From positions 28,840-92,839 of the forward strand of contig SCKJ01000009.1 in NCBI GenBank assembly GCA_004124875.1: a stretch of 64,000 nucleotides of DNA. The letters are read 5' to 3'. The DNA comes from Fidelibacterota bacterium (GTDB taxonomy: Bacteria; Fidelibacterota; Marinisomatia; SCGC-AAA003-L08; TS1B11). Shown here piece after piece: positions 1 through 7,274 of the stretch (its first letter is position 1; each line of letters starts with the position of its first letter). Under the pieces are notes generated by a model. It saw nothing but the letters and a program-made list of their open reading frames with translations, was not told the origin of the DNA and made no database searches. The position numbers and the translations under genes were made by a program.

Positions 1-178
1 ACTGGTCATATCCTTCCGTAGAGCCTGACGCATTTTAAGATAGGCTGGCCCCACACTCATGAATGATCGGGTCCCGGCTGATAAGAATCATGAATATGGG
101 GATGCTGAGAGATTGTTGACATACGGGAAATCTCCAATTTTGAACATGCCTGCCGGTCTTATTCATAGCTCGATTCGT

Positions 179-547
179 TTACGGACACCCGCTTTTGCAG
201 TACGCGATGCCCCCACAAATGTGGCAGCACCTGGATTCATGGTAGCCGCACAAAGGTGAGTCGAGACCCTCAAGCTCTCTGCATGCCGGGCAGTCTCCAG
301 GTGCGCTGAGAGCGTTAAGAACGCCGGCGCCCCATATTTCCTGCACAATATCTTCAGGCATTGCAGCGGTATCCCCGTAAATGGAGAGGAGATATTCCCA
401 GCGGTCTTCCCTGCTCCAGCGAGAATAGGGCTTGAAACCGGCTGTTAACCCTGGGAGGGCGTCAATATAAGGAGGTAGCGATGCTTTCTCCATATTGCCT
501 TCTGGAATAAAATCACCTACATTCAAGGAGATATTATGGTACATCAT
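179..547 (-). CDS. small cysteine-rich protein, unknown function
   Basis: A 122-residue protein that I do not recognise. The N-terminal half is acidic and aromatic. The C-terminal 45 residues hold nine cysteines, including CPAC and CCHIC-type spacings and a terminal CKSGC, which suggests bound zinc. It has no signal peptide or membrane segment. The gene diverges from the S24-type repressor gene at 644, and the 96 bp between the two starts contain the repeat-rich operator candidate, so both genes may be controlled from there (inference). An internal ATG about 18 codons in is an alternative start. The 178 bp between this gene and the window edge show nothing I can name. Confidence 0.5.
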   Translation of the reverse strand: MMYHNISLNVGDFIPEGNMEKASLPPYIDALPGLTAGFKPYSRWSREDRWEYLLSIYGDTAAMPEDIVQEIWGAGVLNALSAPGDCPACRELEGLDSPLCGYHESRCCHICGGIAYCKSGCP

Positions 548-570
548 TGTTGATAATCCTTTTAAAGCTT

Positions 571-610
571 GTTCATATTCATAGATAATTGTACATTTCT
601 ATAGATATGC
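571..610. promoter_or_regulatory. candidate operator between divergent genes
   Basis: An AT-rich stretch with partial dyad symmetry around TGTACA (590-595): CATAT near 574 mirrors ATATG near 609, and ATAGATA occurs at 581 and again at 601. It lies 30-70 bp upstream of the repressor start at 644 and on the other side faces the gene that starts at 547. The GTTCAT element at 571 recurs in the leader of the second repressor at 1773. Autoregulation by the S24-type repressor is inferred. Confidence 0.4.
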
Positions 611-643
611 AGTCAAGACTTATTTACATTTCGGAGAAAATAT

Positions 644-1333
644 ATGCCTGATACGGTATTGGCAGGGCGAATCCGCATGGTAAGAGGCAGCATGACCCAG
701 GCGCAATTTGCCAACCGCACCGATCTATCACGACAGTCGATGATTAACTACGAAGCAGGCAGGACCATCCCGTCAACAAGTCACCTAAAGAAAATTGCGC
801 TGGCATCCGGCGTCGCTGTGGCCTGGCTGTTGGGCGACATCTCGGACCTGCCCCCTGGCGCCTTCATCATGCTGCCCGCTGATGCGACCCTGCCTGCCAT
901 TCCAATTCTTTCCGAAGGACAGGCCGGGGATATTGGGCAGGAACCGCTGCAACTCAATATGCTGCCTCTTGAGCATCAGAAAGCGTTGAAACCGCAGGAG
1001 GGATCGGGCAAATACTGGGAAGGCGACAACGAATACTGGTTGACCCGGCCCGCCGACGTGCGCGATCTCACGGCCTACAGTATGCGCGTTAAAGGCGATT
1101 CCATGTCTCCCAAGCTGGAAGAGGGCCAGCTGGTGGTGGCCAGCCCAATCAAACAGGTTTATTCCGGAGACCTGGCGGTTGTAAAAATCAAGGACGATGC
1201 CGTGCTGCTGAAGGTGGTCTATTTTCGCAATGGGAAGGTTGAACTGCGATCCTTCAATCCTGCGCATGAAACAAAAATATTTGATCGCGAGGACATCGAA
1301 TTCATGAACAAAATTGTCTGGCTAAAACTGTGA
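644..1333 (+). CDS. helix-turn-helix S24-family (LexA/CI-like) repressor, copy 1
   Basis: A 229-residue regulator. Residues 5-65 form an XRE/lambda-CI type helix-turn-helix (MTQAQFANRTDLSRQSMINY). Residues 85-229 form a LexA/UmuD-type S24 serine-lysine peptidase domain with Ser153 in GDSM and a likely general-base Lys190. An Ala-Gly pair at 94-95 fits the position of a self-cleavage bond, but it lies 58 residues before the serine against about 34 in LexA, because of an extra WLTRPADVRDLTAYS-containing stretch. A good ribosome site (GGAG) precedes the ATG. It is very close in sequence to the protein at 1887-2591. Likely role: a DNA-damage- or signal-sensitive, autoregulated repressor; its targets are unknown. 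Confidence 0.88.
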   Translation: MPDTVLAGRIRMVRGSMTQAQFANRTDLSRQSMINYEAGRTIPSTSHLKKIALASGVAVAWLLGDISDLPPGAFIMLPADATLPAIPILSEGQAGDIGQEPLQLNMLPLEHQKALKPQEGSGKYWEGDNEYWLTRPADVRDLTAYSMRVKGDSMSPKLEEGQLVVASPIKQVYSGDLAVVKIKDDAVLLKVVYFRNGKVELRSFNPAHETKIFDREDIEFMNKIVWLKL

Positions 1334-1341
1334 GGTAACCC

Positions 1342-1710
1342 GTGCGAATACTTTTATCCTCTATCATTTTCACGCTGCTGGCAGGCTGCTCCCTGGTCGA
1401 GAGCGAACCGGGGCCACAGGCGGAAATCGTCATCACCGATGTGATGCAGGAAACGACGGATTATGGGCCGGTTCCCCTGCAGCTGTTGGTCCATAATATA
1501 GGCGATGCCGGGGCAGCTGAAGTTCTGGTGCGGTCTTACTCGGTAAAATCGGGCCATGATTTGACGGCTGGTGCCGTGACTTACTTTAGTCCGGACAGCG
1601 GAATCGCACCAGGCGACAGCGCGTATGGACAGGCAGTGTTATGGGGCATCTCATCACGCGCGGAATACAATACGATCCGCTATTTCATTGATTGGACATC
1701 ACAGGACTAA
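1342..1710 (+). CDS. small lipoprotein with CARDB-like fold
   Basis: A 122-residue protein starting at GTG, 8 bp after the upstream repressor gene. The N-terminus is a lipoprotein signal with lipobox LAGC (Cys16), so it should be anchored in the envelope. The remainder (VPLQLLVHNIGDAGAAEVLVRS and following) looks like a single beta-sandwich of the CARDB/Ig-like type: hydrophobic strand, N-G-D turn, then SGIAPGDS. Co-transcription with the repressor is likely from spacing alone. Its function is unknown, and why a lipoprotein lies between two cytoplasmic regulators is not explained by the sequence. Confidence 0.65.
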   Translation: MRILLSSIIFTLLAGCSLVESEPGPQAEIVITDVMQETTDYGPVPLQLLVHNIGDAGAAEVLVRSYSVKSGHDLTAGAVTYFSPDSGIAPGDSAYGQAVLWGISSRAEYNTIRYFIDWTSQD

Positions 1711-1772
1711 AACTGCGCTAAATCCGCAATCGAGCCAGCATTAAGCCAAACAGAATCTTTGCATTCAGGTAC

Positions 1773-1806
1773 GTTCATGTATACATTCATGTCAAAACAT
1801 GTATAT
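1773..1806. promoter_or_regulatory. candidate operator of the second repressor
   Basis: CATGTATA occurs at 1776 and again at 1798, exactly 22 bp apart, which places both on the same DNA face. The first lies within the perfect palindrome ATGTATACAT (1777-1786), and the second forms an inverted pair with CATG at 1789. It is 80 bp upstream of the repressor start at 1887. Binding by either paralogous repressor is inferred from position. Confidence 0.45.
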
Positions 1807-1886
1807 GATAAGCACCAGAGCCTTTTTGGATGGTCCCCTATATGAAACTGGAGAACCAACAGCCTTTAGAAAGCGAGACATGAATA

Positions 1887-2591
1887 TTGGAGACACTGGG
1901 TAACAGAATCAGGGGCGCCAGGGGCGGTTTGACGCAGGCGGAGTTGGCGGCCAAAGCCGGCCTCTCCCGGCAATCTATCAACAAATACGAAGCCGACAAG
2001 ACCACCCCATCAGCGAATGCACTGGCCCGCATAAGCCAGGTGACCGGCATCAGTCTGGACCACTTGCTCTGGGGGAGCGGTGGCGCCGTCACCAAACGGA
2101 CAGACCGGCCCTACGAGGCCCGTTTCCTCCCACCCGCAGACGCTTCCATGCCGCCCATCCCCATTTTGTCTGAAGGGCAGGCCGGCATGCTGGGAGAGGA
2201 ACCGCTACAGCTCAACACGTTGCCAATTGAGCATATCCAGGCACTCAAAAAGTATGCGGGGTCGGGTCTTTACTGGGAAGGCGACAATGAGCTCTGGCTC
2301 ACCCGGCCTGCCGATGTGCGCGACCTGACCGCTTACAGCGTGCGGGTCAAGGGGGACTCGATGCTGCCCATGTTCCGACCGGGGCAGCATGTGGTGGCCA
2401 GCCCCATCAAGCAGGTTTACTCCGGTGACGCAGCGGTGGTGAAAATCATTGAAGATGCGGTGCTGATCAAAACGGTGATCTTCGAGCGGTCAAAAATCAT
2501 CCTCAAGTCGTACAACCCGGCCCACGAGGACATGTCTTTTGAGCGTGACGAGATAGAGTTCATGGACAAGATCGTCTGGGTGAAGATGTAG
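1887..2591 (+). CDS. helix-turn-helix S24-family (LexA/CI-like) repressor, copy 2
   Basis: A 234-residue paralogue of the regulator at 644-1333, with an N-terminal XRE helix-turn-helix (residues 5-60, LTQAELAAKAGLSRQSINKY) and a C-terminal S24 domain. The Ala-Gly pair is at 99-100, Ser158 sits in GDSM, and Lys195 is the likely general base. The C-terminal halves of the two proteins are nearly the same over long blocks; the HTH domains and the linker differ more, so they may read different operators. The start must be TTG at 1887, because the frame is closed by TGA two codons upstream and no ATG fits. A palindromic operator candidate lies 80 bp upstream. Confidence 0.86.
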   Translation: METLGNRIRGARGGLTQAELAAKAGLSRQSINKYEADKTTPSANALARISQVTGISLDHLLWGSGGAVTKRTDRPYEARFLPPADASMPPIPILSEGQAGMLGEEPLQLNTLPIEHIQALKKYAGSGLYWEGDNELWLTRPADVRDLTAYSVRVKGDSMLPMFRPGQHVVASPIKQVYSGDAAVVKIIEDAVLIKTVIFERSKIILKSYNPAHEDMSFERDEIEFMDKIVWVKM

Positions 2592-2650
2592 GGCCATGGG
2601 CAGAGTTCGGAATCTCTGCTCGCCGCTTCACCATGGCCGGGCAGGAAGGC

Positions 2651-2685
2651 AGATTCCTCTCCCGAATAATCGGGATCGGAATGAC
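2651..2685 (-). repeat. dispersed intergenic repeat (GTCATTCCG...GGAATCT type)
   Basis: On the minus strand this reads GTCATTCCG, a hairpin-forming core (CCCGATTATTCGGG), then AGGAATCT. The same two ends occur in direct orientation at 8921-8947 and 9050-9076. It lies between the second repressor gene and tRNA-Gln. Its function is unknown. Confidence 0.5.
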
Positions 2686-2740
2686 AGATGGAATATCGGA
2701 GGGGCATGGTGAAGTCGCAATTGCGACCGCCACCGCGACG

Positions 2741-2811
2741 TTGGGGAACAGGGATTCGAACCCCGACCTAAGGATTCAGAGTCCTTTGTCCTGCCGTTAG
2801 ACGATTCCCCA
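2741..2811 (-). tRNA. tRNA-Gln (CUG)
   Basis: A cloverleaf on the minus strand: 7-bp acceptor stem TGGGGAA/TTCCCCA, D-arm with CTAACGGCAG, anticodon stem AAGGA/TCCTT with loop CTCTGAA giving anticodon CUG, and T-arm with GGTTCGAATCC. The UGGGG start is typical of glutamine tRNAs. The discriminator base is A and no CCA is encoded, so a CCA-adding enzyme is needed. Confidence 0.93.
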
Positions 2812-2903
2812 TGAGAAAGCGGCTCAAATGGACCTTCACCGGTCCGGAGCACCCGTTGCGCCGGCTACAGTTTAATCATCCGTGAGGGAGGCGGACAACA
2901 GCG

Positions 2904-4250
2904 TTAAAGGTGCTCAAGGCCCTTTAGAAACCGGAGCAAATCGGCCTCTTTCATGAAGACCACCGCCACCCGCGCAATTCGCGGAAGGTTCTGCGCGTCC
3001 ACTTCAAAGCGGTAGTGTGTATCCAAATCGGCGGTTTCCATGCGCACGTCCACGGTGTAACCGCTGGTGGTAATGGCCAGCATGGGGAAGAAATTTCGCT
3101 GCCGCAATACCGGCACACTCCCGCGGGGAAAATAGCGCTCCCAGCTCATGTCGGGTGAGTCGATGATGGCGGCCCTTATGCGCCCCTCCTGATCGAGCAG
3201 CTGCACAACGGGGATGATGCGAAAATCGCCTCTGGCGATGCCGGCCAGCAGGCTGGGCGAGAAATTGAATTTGCTTTTATCGTAGGTGAAGAAGCGCAGG
3301 CGTCCCTGCTCCCGCGTGGCCACGTATGGCAGGGCGTACAGGAGGTCTTCCACCAGCGTCATTTTAATGCGATAGCTGACGGGGATGTTGAGGTAAATCC
3401 GGTTGTTGTCGTAAGGATCGACCTCCATGGCCAACTCTCCCAGATCCGCCTCGTAGGGGTTCTGCGCCACGCGCTGGATGAGCTGTTCAAACAGCGCCGT
3501 ATGCCGAGCCCGCTCGGCGGGCAGCGAGCCCTCCCCTTCAAGGCTGAATTCACGATAGTAGACGTTGCCCGCCTGCCGGGTCCCTTTGGGCTCCTGCTGA
3601 AATCCGGAGTAGACATCCATGGCCTGTTCCAGATCGTCCAGGGCCAGCAGCATTTCCCGGGATACGGCAGGGGCCTGATCTCCGTAGCGCAACGTGGGAT
3701 CGAGAAAATCGACCTCGGCTTGAGATGCGGCCCTCTCCTGAGCTGTAACCGGAGACTCTAGATCGACGGCGCTGAAATAGTCGAGTCCCATCATCATCTC
3801 CAGCACTTTGGAAGTTAGCTTCCGGTTGACTTCCGGGATCTGGCCGTAGGGCGCCTCCACAGTGGCCGCAGCCAGATTGGTCCAGTCCCGCAGATCGAGC
3901 AGCTGCAGATCAATTACCAGCAGGGCGCCACGCCGGTGATAGGACCCCATCAGCAGCAGCGAATTGCTTACTTGTCCCGTGATGCCTCGTCCTTCTCTCG
4001 CTTCCAAAAATGGCCGGATTGATCCGGCATCCCTGGCTTCAATCCTCTCCTCCGGCTCCATTTTAAGCAGCACCATGTCTTTCAGCGCCTTGGATAGCCA
4101 GTCGAGGCGGTCGTCCCCTTCGAGATTGTCAAAGTCTATAACATACAGGGTTACTTTTTGCTGGGGCCCGGGCAGCTGTCCATTCAGTGGCGCAACCAAC
4201 GTTGCCACCAGGAAAAGAGCTATCCATTGCCTGGCCTGAGTTCGCCTCAC
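2904..4250 (-). CDS. secreted CsgG-like envelope protein, unknown function
   Basis: A 448-residue protein with a Sec signal peptide (residues 1-24, ending LNGQ). Residues 30-160 (VTLYVIDFDNLEGDDRLDWLSKALKDMV, then LLMGSYHRRGALLVIDLQLLDL) resemble the N-terminal fold of CsgG/FlgO/GNA1162-type proteins that sense or assemble in the outer membrane. The rest (to residue 448) is mixed alpha/beta and I do not recognise it. The ATG overlaps the stop of the small membrane protein upstream by 4 bp, so the two are translated together. A periplasmic or outer-membrane location is likely; the precise role is unknown. Confidence 0.6.
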   Translation of the reverse strand: MRRTQARQWIALFLVATLVAPLNGQLPGPQQKVTLYVIDFDNLEGDDRLDWLSKALKDMVLLKMEPEERIEARDAGSIRPFLEAREGRGITGQVSNSLLLMGSYHRRGALLVIDLQLLDLRDWTNLAAATVEAPYGQIPEVNRKLTSKVLEMMMGLDYFSAVDLESPVTAQERAASQAEVDFLDPTLRYGDQAPAVSREMLLALDDLEQAMDVYSGFQQEPKGTRQAGNVYYREFSLEGEGSLPAERARHTALFEQLIQRVAQNPYEADLGELAMEVDPYDNNRIYLNIPVSYRIKMTLVEDLLYALPYVATREQGRLRFFTYDKSKFNFSPSLLAGIARGDFRIIPVVQLLDQEGRIRAAIIDSPDMSWERYFPRGSVPVLRQRNFFPMLAITTSGYTVDVRMETADLDTHYRFEVDAQNLPRIARVAVVFMKEADLLRFLKGLEHL

Positions 4251-4744
4251 TCTTCAATCTCTCCAGATTCCTTATTTGGTTGTGAATCTTTTTCGGTTTC
4301 CCGAAGCGTGCCCTCCTCTGGCACAGCCTGAGGAATCATCGCAACACTTTGGGCCAGCTCGTCGCCTTTGTCAGGCGCATCTCCAACCAATGGTTCGTCA
4401 GCAGGCAGTAAGGTAATGGCGACCCCCCCGCCTAACCGCGCCAGGAAATTATAGCCGAAAGCTCCTATCACGGAAAACAGGGTCGCGAAGATGGCATATA
4501 TTAACCCCGTGAACAGACTGGCGAAGAGAGCGCCTGCCAAGCCTATCTGACCCGCCCCGTCGGGAACATCATAATACTCGCTGACCATATTCATCGCCAT
4601 TGAGCCGGCCAGCAGGTACAGCAGCAGCGCGGCCACAAATCCCAATAGCCAACTGAGCGGAAACATAGTCCGGGCCACTGACCAGGGATCAATACGTGAA
4701 ATAAGTTGGCGGGACATAGGCCGGAATATAGACCGGCGGAGCAA
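4247..4744 (-). CDS. two-helix membrane protein, DUF3566-like
   Basis: A 165-residue protein. After a short cytoplasmic start (ISRIDPWSVARTM) come two long hydrophobic segments at about residues 28-50 and 75-103, with a polar loop between them, then an acidic Glu/Pro/Lys-rich tail from about 125. The R-I-D-P-W-S-V start followed by a membrane helix resembles DUF3566, a family of small membrane proteins of unknown role; this match is from memory. Its stop overlaps the start of the CsgG-like gene, so the pair probably works together at the envelope. Confidence 0.55.
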   Translation of the reverse strand: MLRRSIFRPMSRQLISRIDPWSVARTMFPLSWLLGFVAALLLYLLAGSMAMNMVSEYYDVPDGAGQIGLAGALFASLFTGLIYAIFATLFSVIGAFGYNFLARLGGGVAITLLPADEPLVGDAPDKGDELAQSVAMIPQAVPEEGTLRETEKDSQPNKESGEIEE

Positions 4745-4920
4745 ATAATCTCAAAGGGTTTCCGTTCCGCGTAAAAGGCGTCTAATGCGCCAATTTTCAG
4801 GTAGCACTGTCCGTCCGCCAGGGACTCATATCCGGCCGCATTCAATGCCGGCGCTACTTTTCACTTGAAGGGCATCCATTTCCACACTACTATTCACCCT
4901 AACGAATCCAACTATGTTGC

Positions 4921-4955
4921 CAGGAACTTGCGCAGGGCCACCAAGTTCCTGTTTT
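4921..4955 (+). terminator. intrinsic terminator hairpin in the symporter leader
   Basis: A perfect 10-bp stem, CAGGAACTTG (4921-4930) with CAAGTTCCTG (4942-4951), followed directly by TTTT. It faces the plus strand and ends 25 bp before the symporter ATG at 4981. No plus-strand gene lies upstream that it could serve, so it may be a leader attenuator. Upstream, 4770-4860 holds further short inverted repeats (such as GGCG/CGCC and CCGGC/GCCGG). Confidence 0.6.
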
Positions 4956-4980
4956 GTATAGGGCTAAACCGGGAGCACGT

Positions 4981-6360
4981 ATGACTGCTGGCGAATTTCT
5001 CAATTTGTGGACAGCGAACATCAGCAACTGGATGGGCACTCTGCTGATTCCTATTCTTCTGGGCGCAGGATTTTATGTGACCATTCGTATGCGCTGGATT
5101 CAGCTGCGCAAATTGCGGCACAGTTTTGAGGTTATCGGGGGCAAGTATGACAACCCCGATTCCGTGGGCGACGTGACCCACTTCCAGGCCCTTTCTGCGG
5201 CCCTGGCCGCCACCATCGGCATCGGCAATATTGCCGGCGTGGCCCTGGCGGTTCGCCTTGGGGGCCCGGGTGCCCTGTTCTGGATGTGGGTCACGGCGCT
5301 ATTTGGTATGGCCCTGAAGTTCGCCGAGGCGACCCTGGCGCTCAACTTTCGGGAAGTCCATGAGGACGGTTCCGTCAGCGGGGGTCCCATGTACTATATC
5401 GAACGCGGCCTGGGCGCCGGGTGGAAACCCCTCGCCATGATATTTGCAACCCTGGCGGTCACCTGTTCATTTTTCACGGGCAATATGAATCAGGCCAACA
5501 CCATCGCCCAGACTGGCACGGCTTTTAATGTTCCCACCTGGATGACAGGTTTTGTCATCGCTTTTTTAGTCGGTCTGGTCATCATTGGCGGGATCAAGCG
5601 CATCGCCACGATGGCGAGCCGGTTGGTGCCCACCATGGCCATCCTCTACGTAGGTGGCGCACTGTTTGTGCTGTTCTCCAATCCCGGCGCTATCCTGCCG
5701 GGTTTCGCCACCATTTTTCAACAAGCCTTCTCACTGGAGGCGGGCTGGGGCGGCCTTATTACGGTGATCATGTGGGGCATCAGGCGCGGCCTATATTCCA
5801 ATGAGGCGGGTCAAGGCTCCGCGCCCATTGCCCATGCAGCCGCCAAGACGGATGAACCTGTGCGGGAAGGCGTCGTCGCCATGATGGGGCCATTTATCGA
5901 TACCCTCGTCATCTGCACCATGACCGGCCTGGCCATCATCACAACCGGTGTGCTGGAGACCACCACAGCCACCGGTGCGGCCCTCACGCTCGCGGCTTTC
6001 CGGGCAGGCTTTGCCTTCGCTCCGGAAATCGGCAGCCTCATCGTCAATGCATCGGTGCTGCTGTTTGCCTACACCACCATTGTTGCCTGGAGTTACTATG
6101 GCGACCGGTCCATTACCTACCTCGTGGGACCGCATGCCGTTAAGCCGTACCGTTGGGTCTACGTCGGGTTTTGCTTTCTCGGCGCGGTACTCCCGTTGGT
6201 CTTTGTTTGGAATATTGGCGATATCGCCTTGGCGCTTATGACGATCCCTAATCTTATTGGCGTCGTCCTGCTGACCGGCACACTTAAGAAATTCAGCGAT
6301 GACTATTTCTCCAGAAAACACCTTACCTATCAAGATTATTTGCAGCAGCAGTCCAGTTAG
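4981..6360 (+). CDS. AGCS-family sodium:alanine/glycine symporter
   Basis: A 459-residue multi-spanning inner-membrane transporter that couples Na+ (or H+) entry to alanine or glycine uptake. Family signatures are clear: ALAATIGIGNIAGVALA (about residues 71-87), GGPGALFWMW, FREVHEDGSVSGGPMYYIERGLG, TGNMNQANTIAQ, and RRGLYSNEAGQGSAPIAHAAAKT. It is close to the usual length of 450-490. ATG 4981 is chosen because GGGAG lies 7 bp upstream; a TTG nine codons earlier is open but lies on the terminator hairpin. The leader hairpin suggests attenuation control. Confidence 0.95.
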   Translation: MTAGEFLNLWTANISNWMGTLLIPILLGAGFYVTIRMRWIQLRKLRHSFEVIGGKYDNPDSVGDVTHFQALSAALAATIGIGNIAGVALAVRLGGPGALFWMWVTALFGMALKFAEATLALNFREVHEDGSVSGGPMYYIERGLGAGWKPLAMIFATLAVTCSFFTGNMNQANTIAQTGTAFNVPTWMTGFVIAFLVGLVIIGGIKRIATMASRLVPTMAILYVGGALFVLFSNPGAILPGFATIFQQAFSLEAGWGGLITVIMWGIRRGLYSNEAGQGSAPIAHAAAKTDEPVREGVVAMMGPFIDTLVICTMTGLAIITTGVLETTTATGAALTLAAFRAGFAFAPEIGSLIVNASVLLFAYTTIVAWSYYGDRSITYLVGPHAVKPYRWVYVGFCFLGAVLPLVFVWNIGDIALALMTIPNLIGVVLLTGTLKKFSDDYFSRKHLTYQDYLQQQSS

Positions 6361-6393
6361 ACTTCACGGAGATCAACGGATGAGGATGACGGG

Positions 6394-7197
6394 TTGAGTC
6401 CGCAGCGCCCTGAGCTCGATTTCGTTATCGACATCGCCAAACGGGCTGGCGCCACCCTCATGGAATATTTCGGAGCCGGGCCCACGGTCAGGCACAAAGG
6501 GACCGTCAACCTCGTCACCGACGCTGATCTGGCCAGCGAAAAGATCATCACCAGCGCTATCTCCGGCGTTTATCCCGGGCACACCATCATGGCCGAGGAG
6601 GGCTCTCCCGAAGCCAACGCCTCCAACGCCTATCGGTGGATCATCGATCCCCTCGACGGCACCACCAATTATGTCCACGGCCTGCCGCTGTTTGGCGTCT
6701 CCATCGGCCTGCAATTCGATGGGGAAACGGTGCTGGGAGTCGTCTACAATCCGGCCATGGACGAGCTGTATGCCGCCAAATCCGGTGGCGGCGCAACCTT
6801 GAACGGCCGCCCCCTATCCGTCAGCGGGACGGACGATCTGCAGCAGGCCCTGTTCGTCACCGGTTTCCCCTACGTCCACGACGATCTCTATCATCGCAGT
6901 TTCGATCTGTTTCACGAGATGTACAATCGCGCGCGGGGAGGCCGCCGTCTAGGGGCCGCAGCCCTCGACTGCTGCTATGTCGCTGCCGGACGGTTTGACT
7001 TTTACTACGAGGCTAACCTGAAGCCGTGGGATCTCTGCGCCGGTGACCTGATCTGCCGGGAGGCAGGCGGCCGCACCAGCGACTGGTCGGGTGGAGCGCT
7101 GCCGTTCGATGGCCGCAGGGTGCTGCTTTCCAACGGACACCTGCATGAGGCGGTACTGGAGTTCATGGCGGAGGAGGCGTTTAGGGGGTTGATGTAA
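6394..7197 (+). CDS. suhB: inositol monophosphatase family phosphatase
   Basis: A 267-residue soluble Mg2+-dependent phosphatase of the IMPase/SuhB superfamily. The metal-binding motifs are all present: EEGSPE (Glu69), DPLDGTTNYVHGLP (from Asp85) and WDLCAGDLICREAGG near residue 215. Likely substrates are myo-inositol-1-phosphate or a related sugar phosphate. The start is TTG at 6394, since the frame has no ATG near the conserved N-terminus and the two nearby ATGs (6380, 6386) run into a stop. It follows the symporter gene by 33 bp and is probably co-transcribed with it. I use the symbol suhB only in the family sense. Confidence 0.9.
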   Translation: MSPQRPELDFVIDIAKRAGATLMEYFGAGPTVRHKGTVNLVTDADLASEKIITSAISGVYPGHTIMAEEGSPEANASNAYRWIIDPLDGTTNYVHGLPLFGVSIGLQFDGETVLGVVYNPAMDELYAAKSGGGATLNGRPLSVSGTDDLQQALFVTGFPYVHDDLYHRSFDLFHEMYNRARGGRRLGAAALDCCYVAAGRFDFYYEANLKPWDLCAGDLICREAGGRTSDWSGGALPFDGRRVLLSNGHLHEAVLEFMAEEAFRGLM

Positions 7198-7274
7198 GCG
7201 GACCAAAGATCTAACTTTGGGTGTTAGAAGGTGTACCCGGCTGTAGACTCCAATAAGTATATTGTCAAAGCATC

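Noticed and set aside
30..70. Resemblance of the left edge to the 3' end of the zinc-ribbon pseudogene at 57947
   Set aside because: Only a short similar stretch (ATTTTAA..ATAGGC..GGCCCCAC); the rest does not match, so it is not a supported homologue.
59..259. Plus-strand open frame of 66 codons at the left edge
   Set aside because: No ribosome site or motif; it overlaps the better-supported cysteine-rich gene on the other strand.
4745..4920. Glycine riboswitch upstream of the symporter
   Set aside because: The conserved core and paired aptamer layout are not present; only generic hairpins were found.
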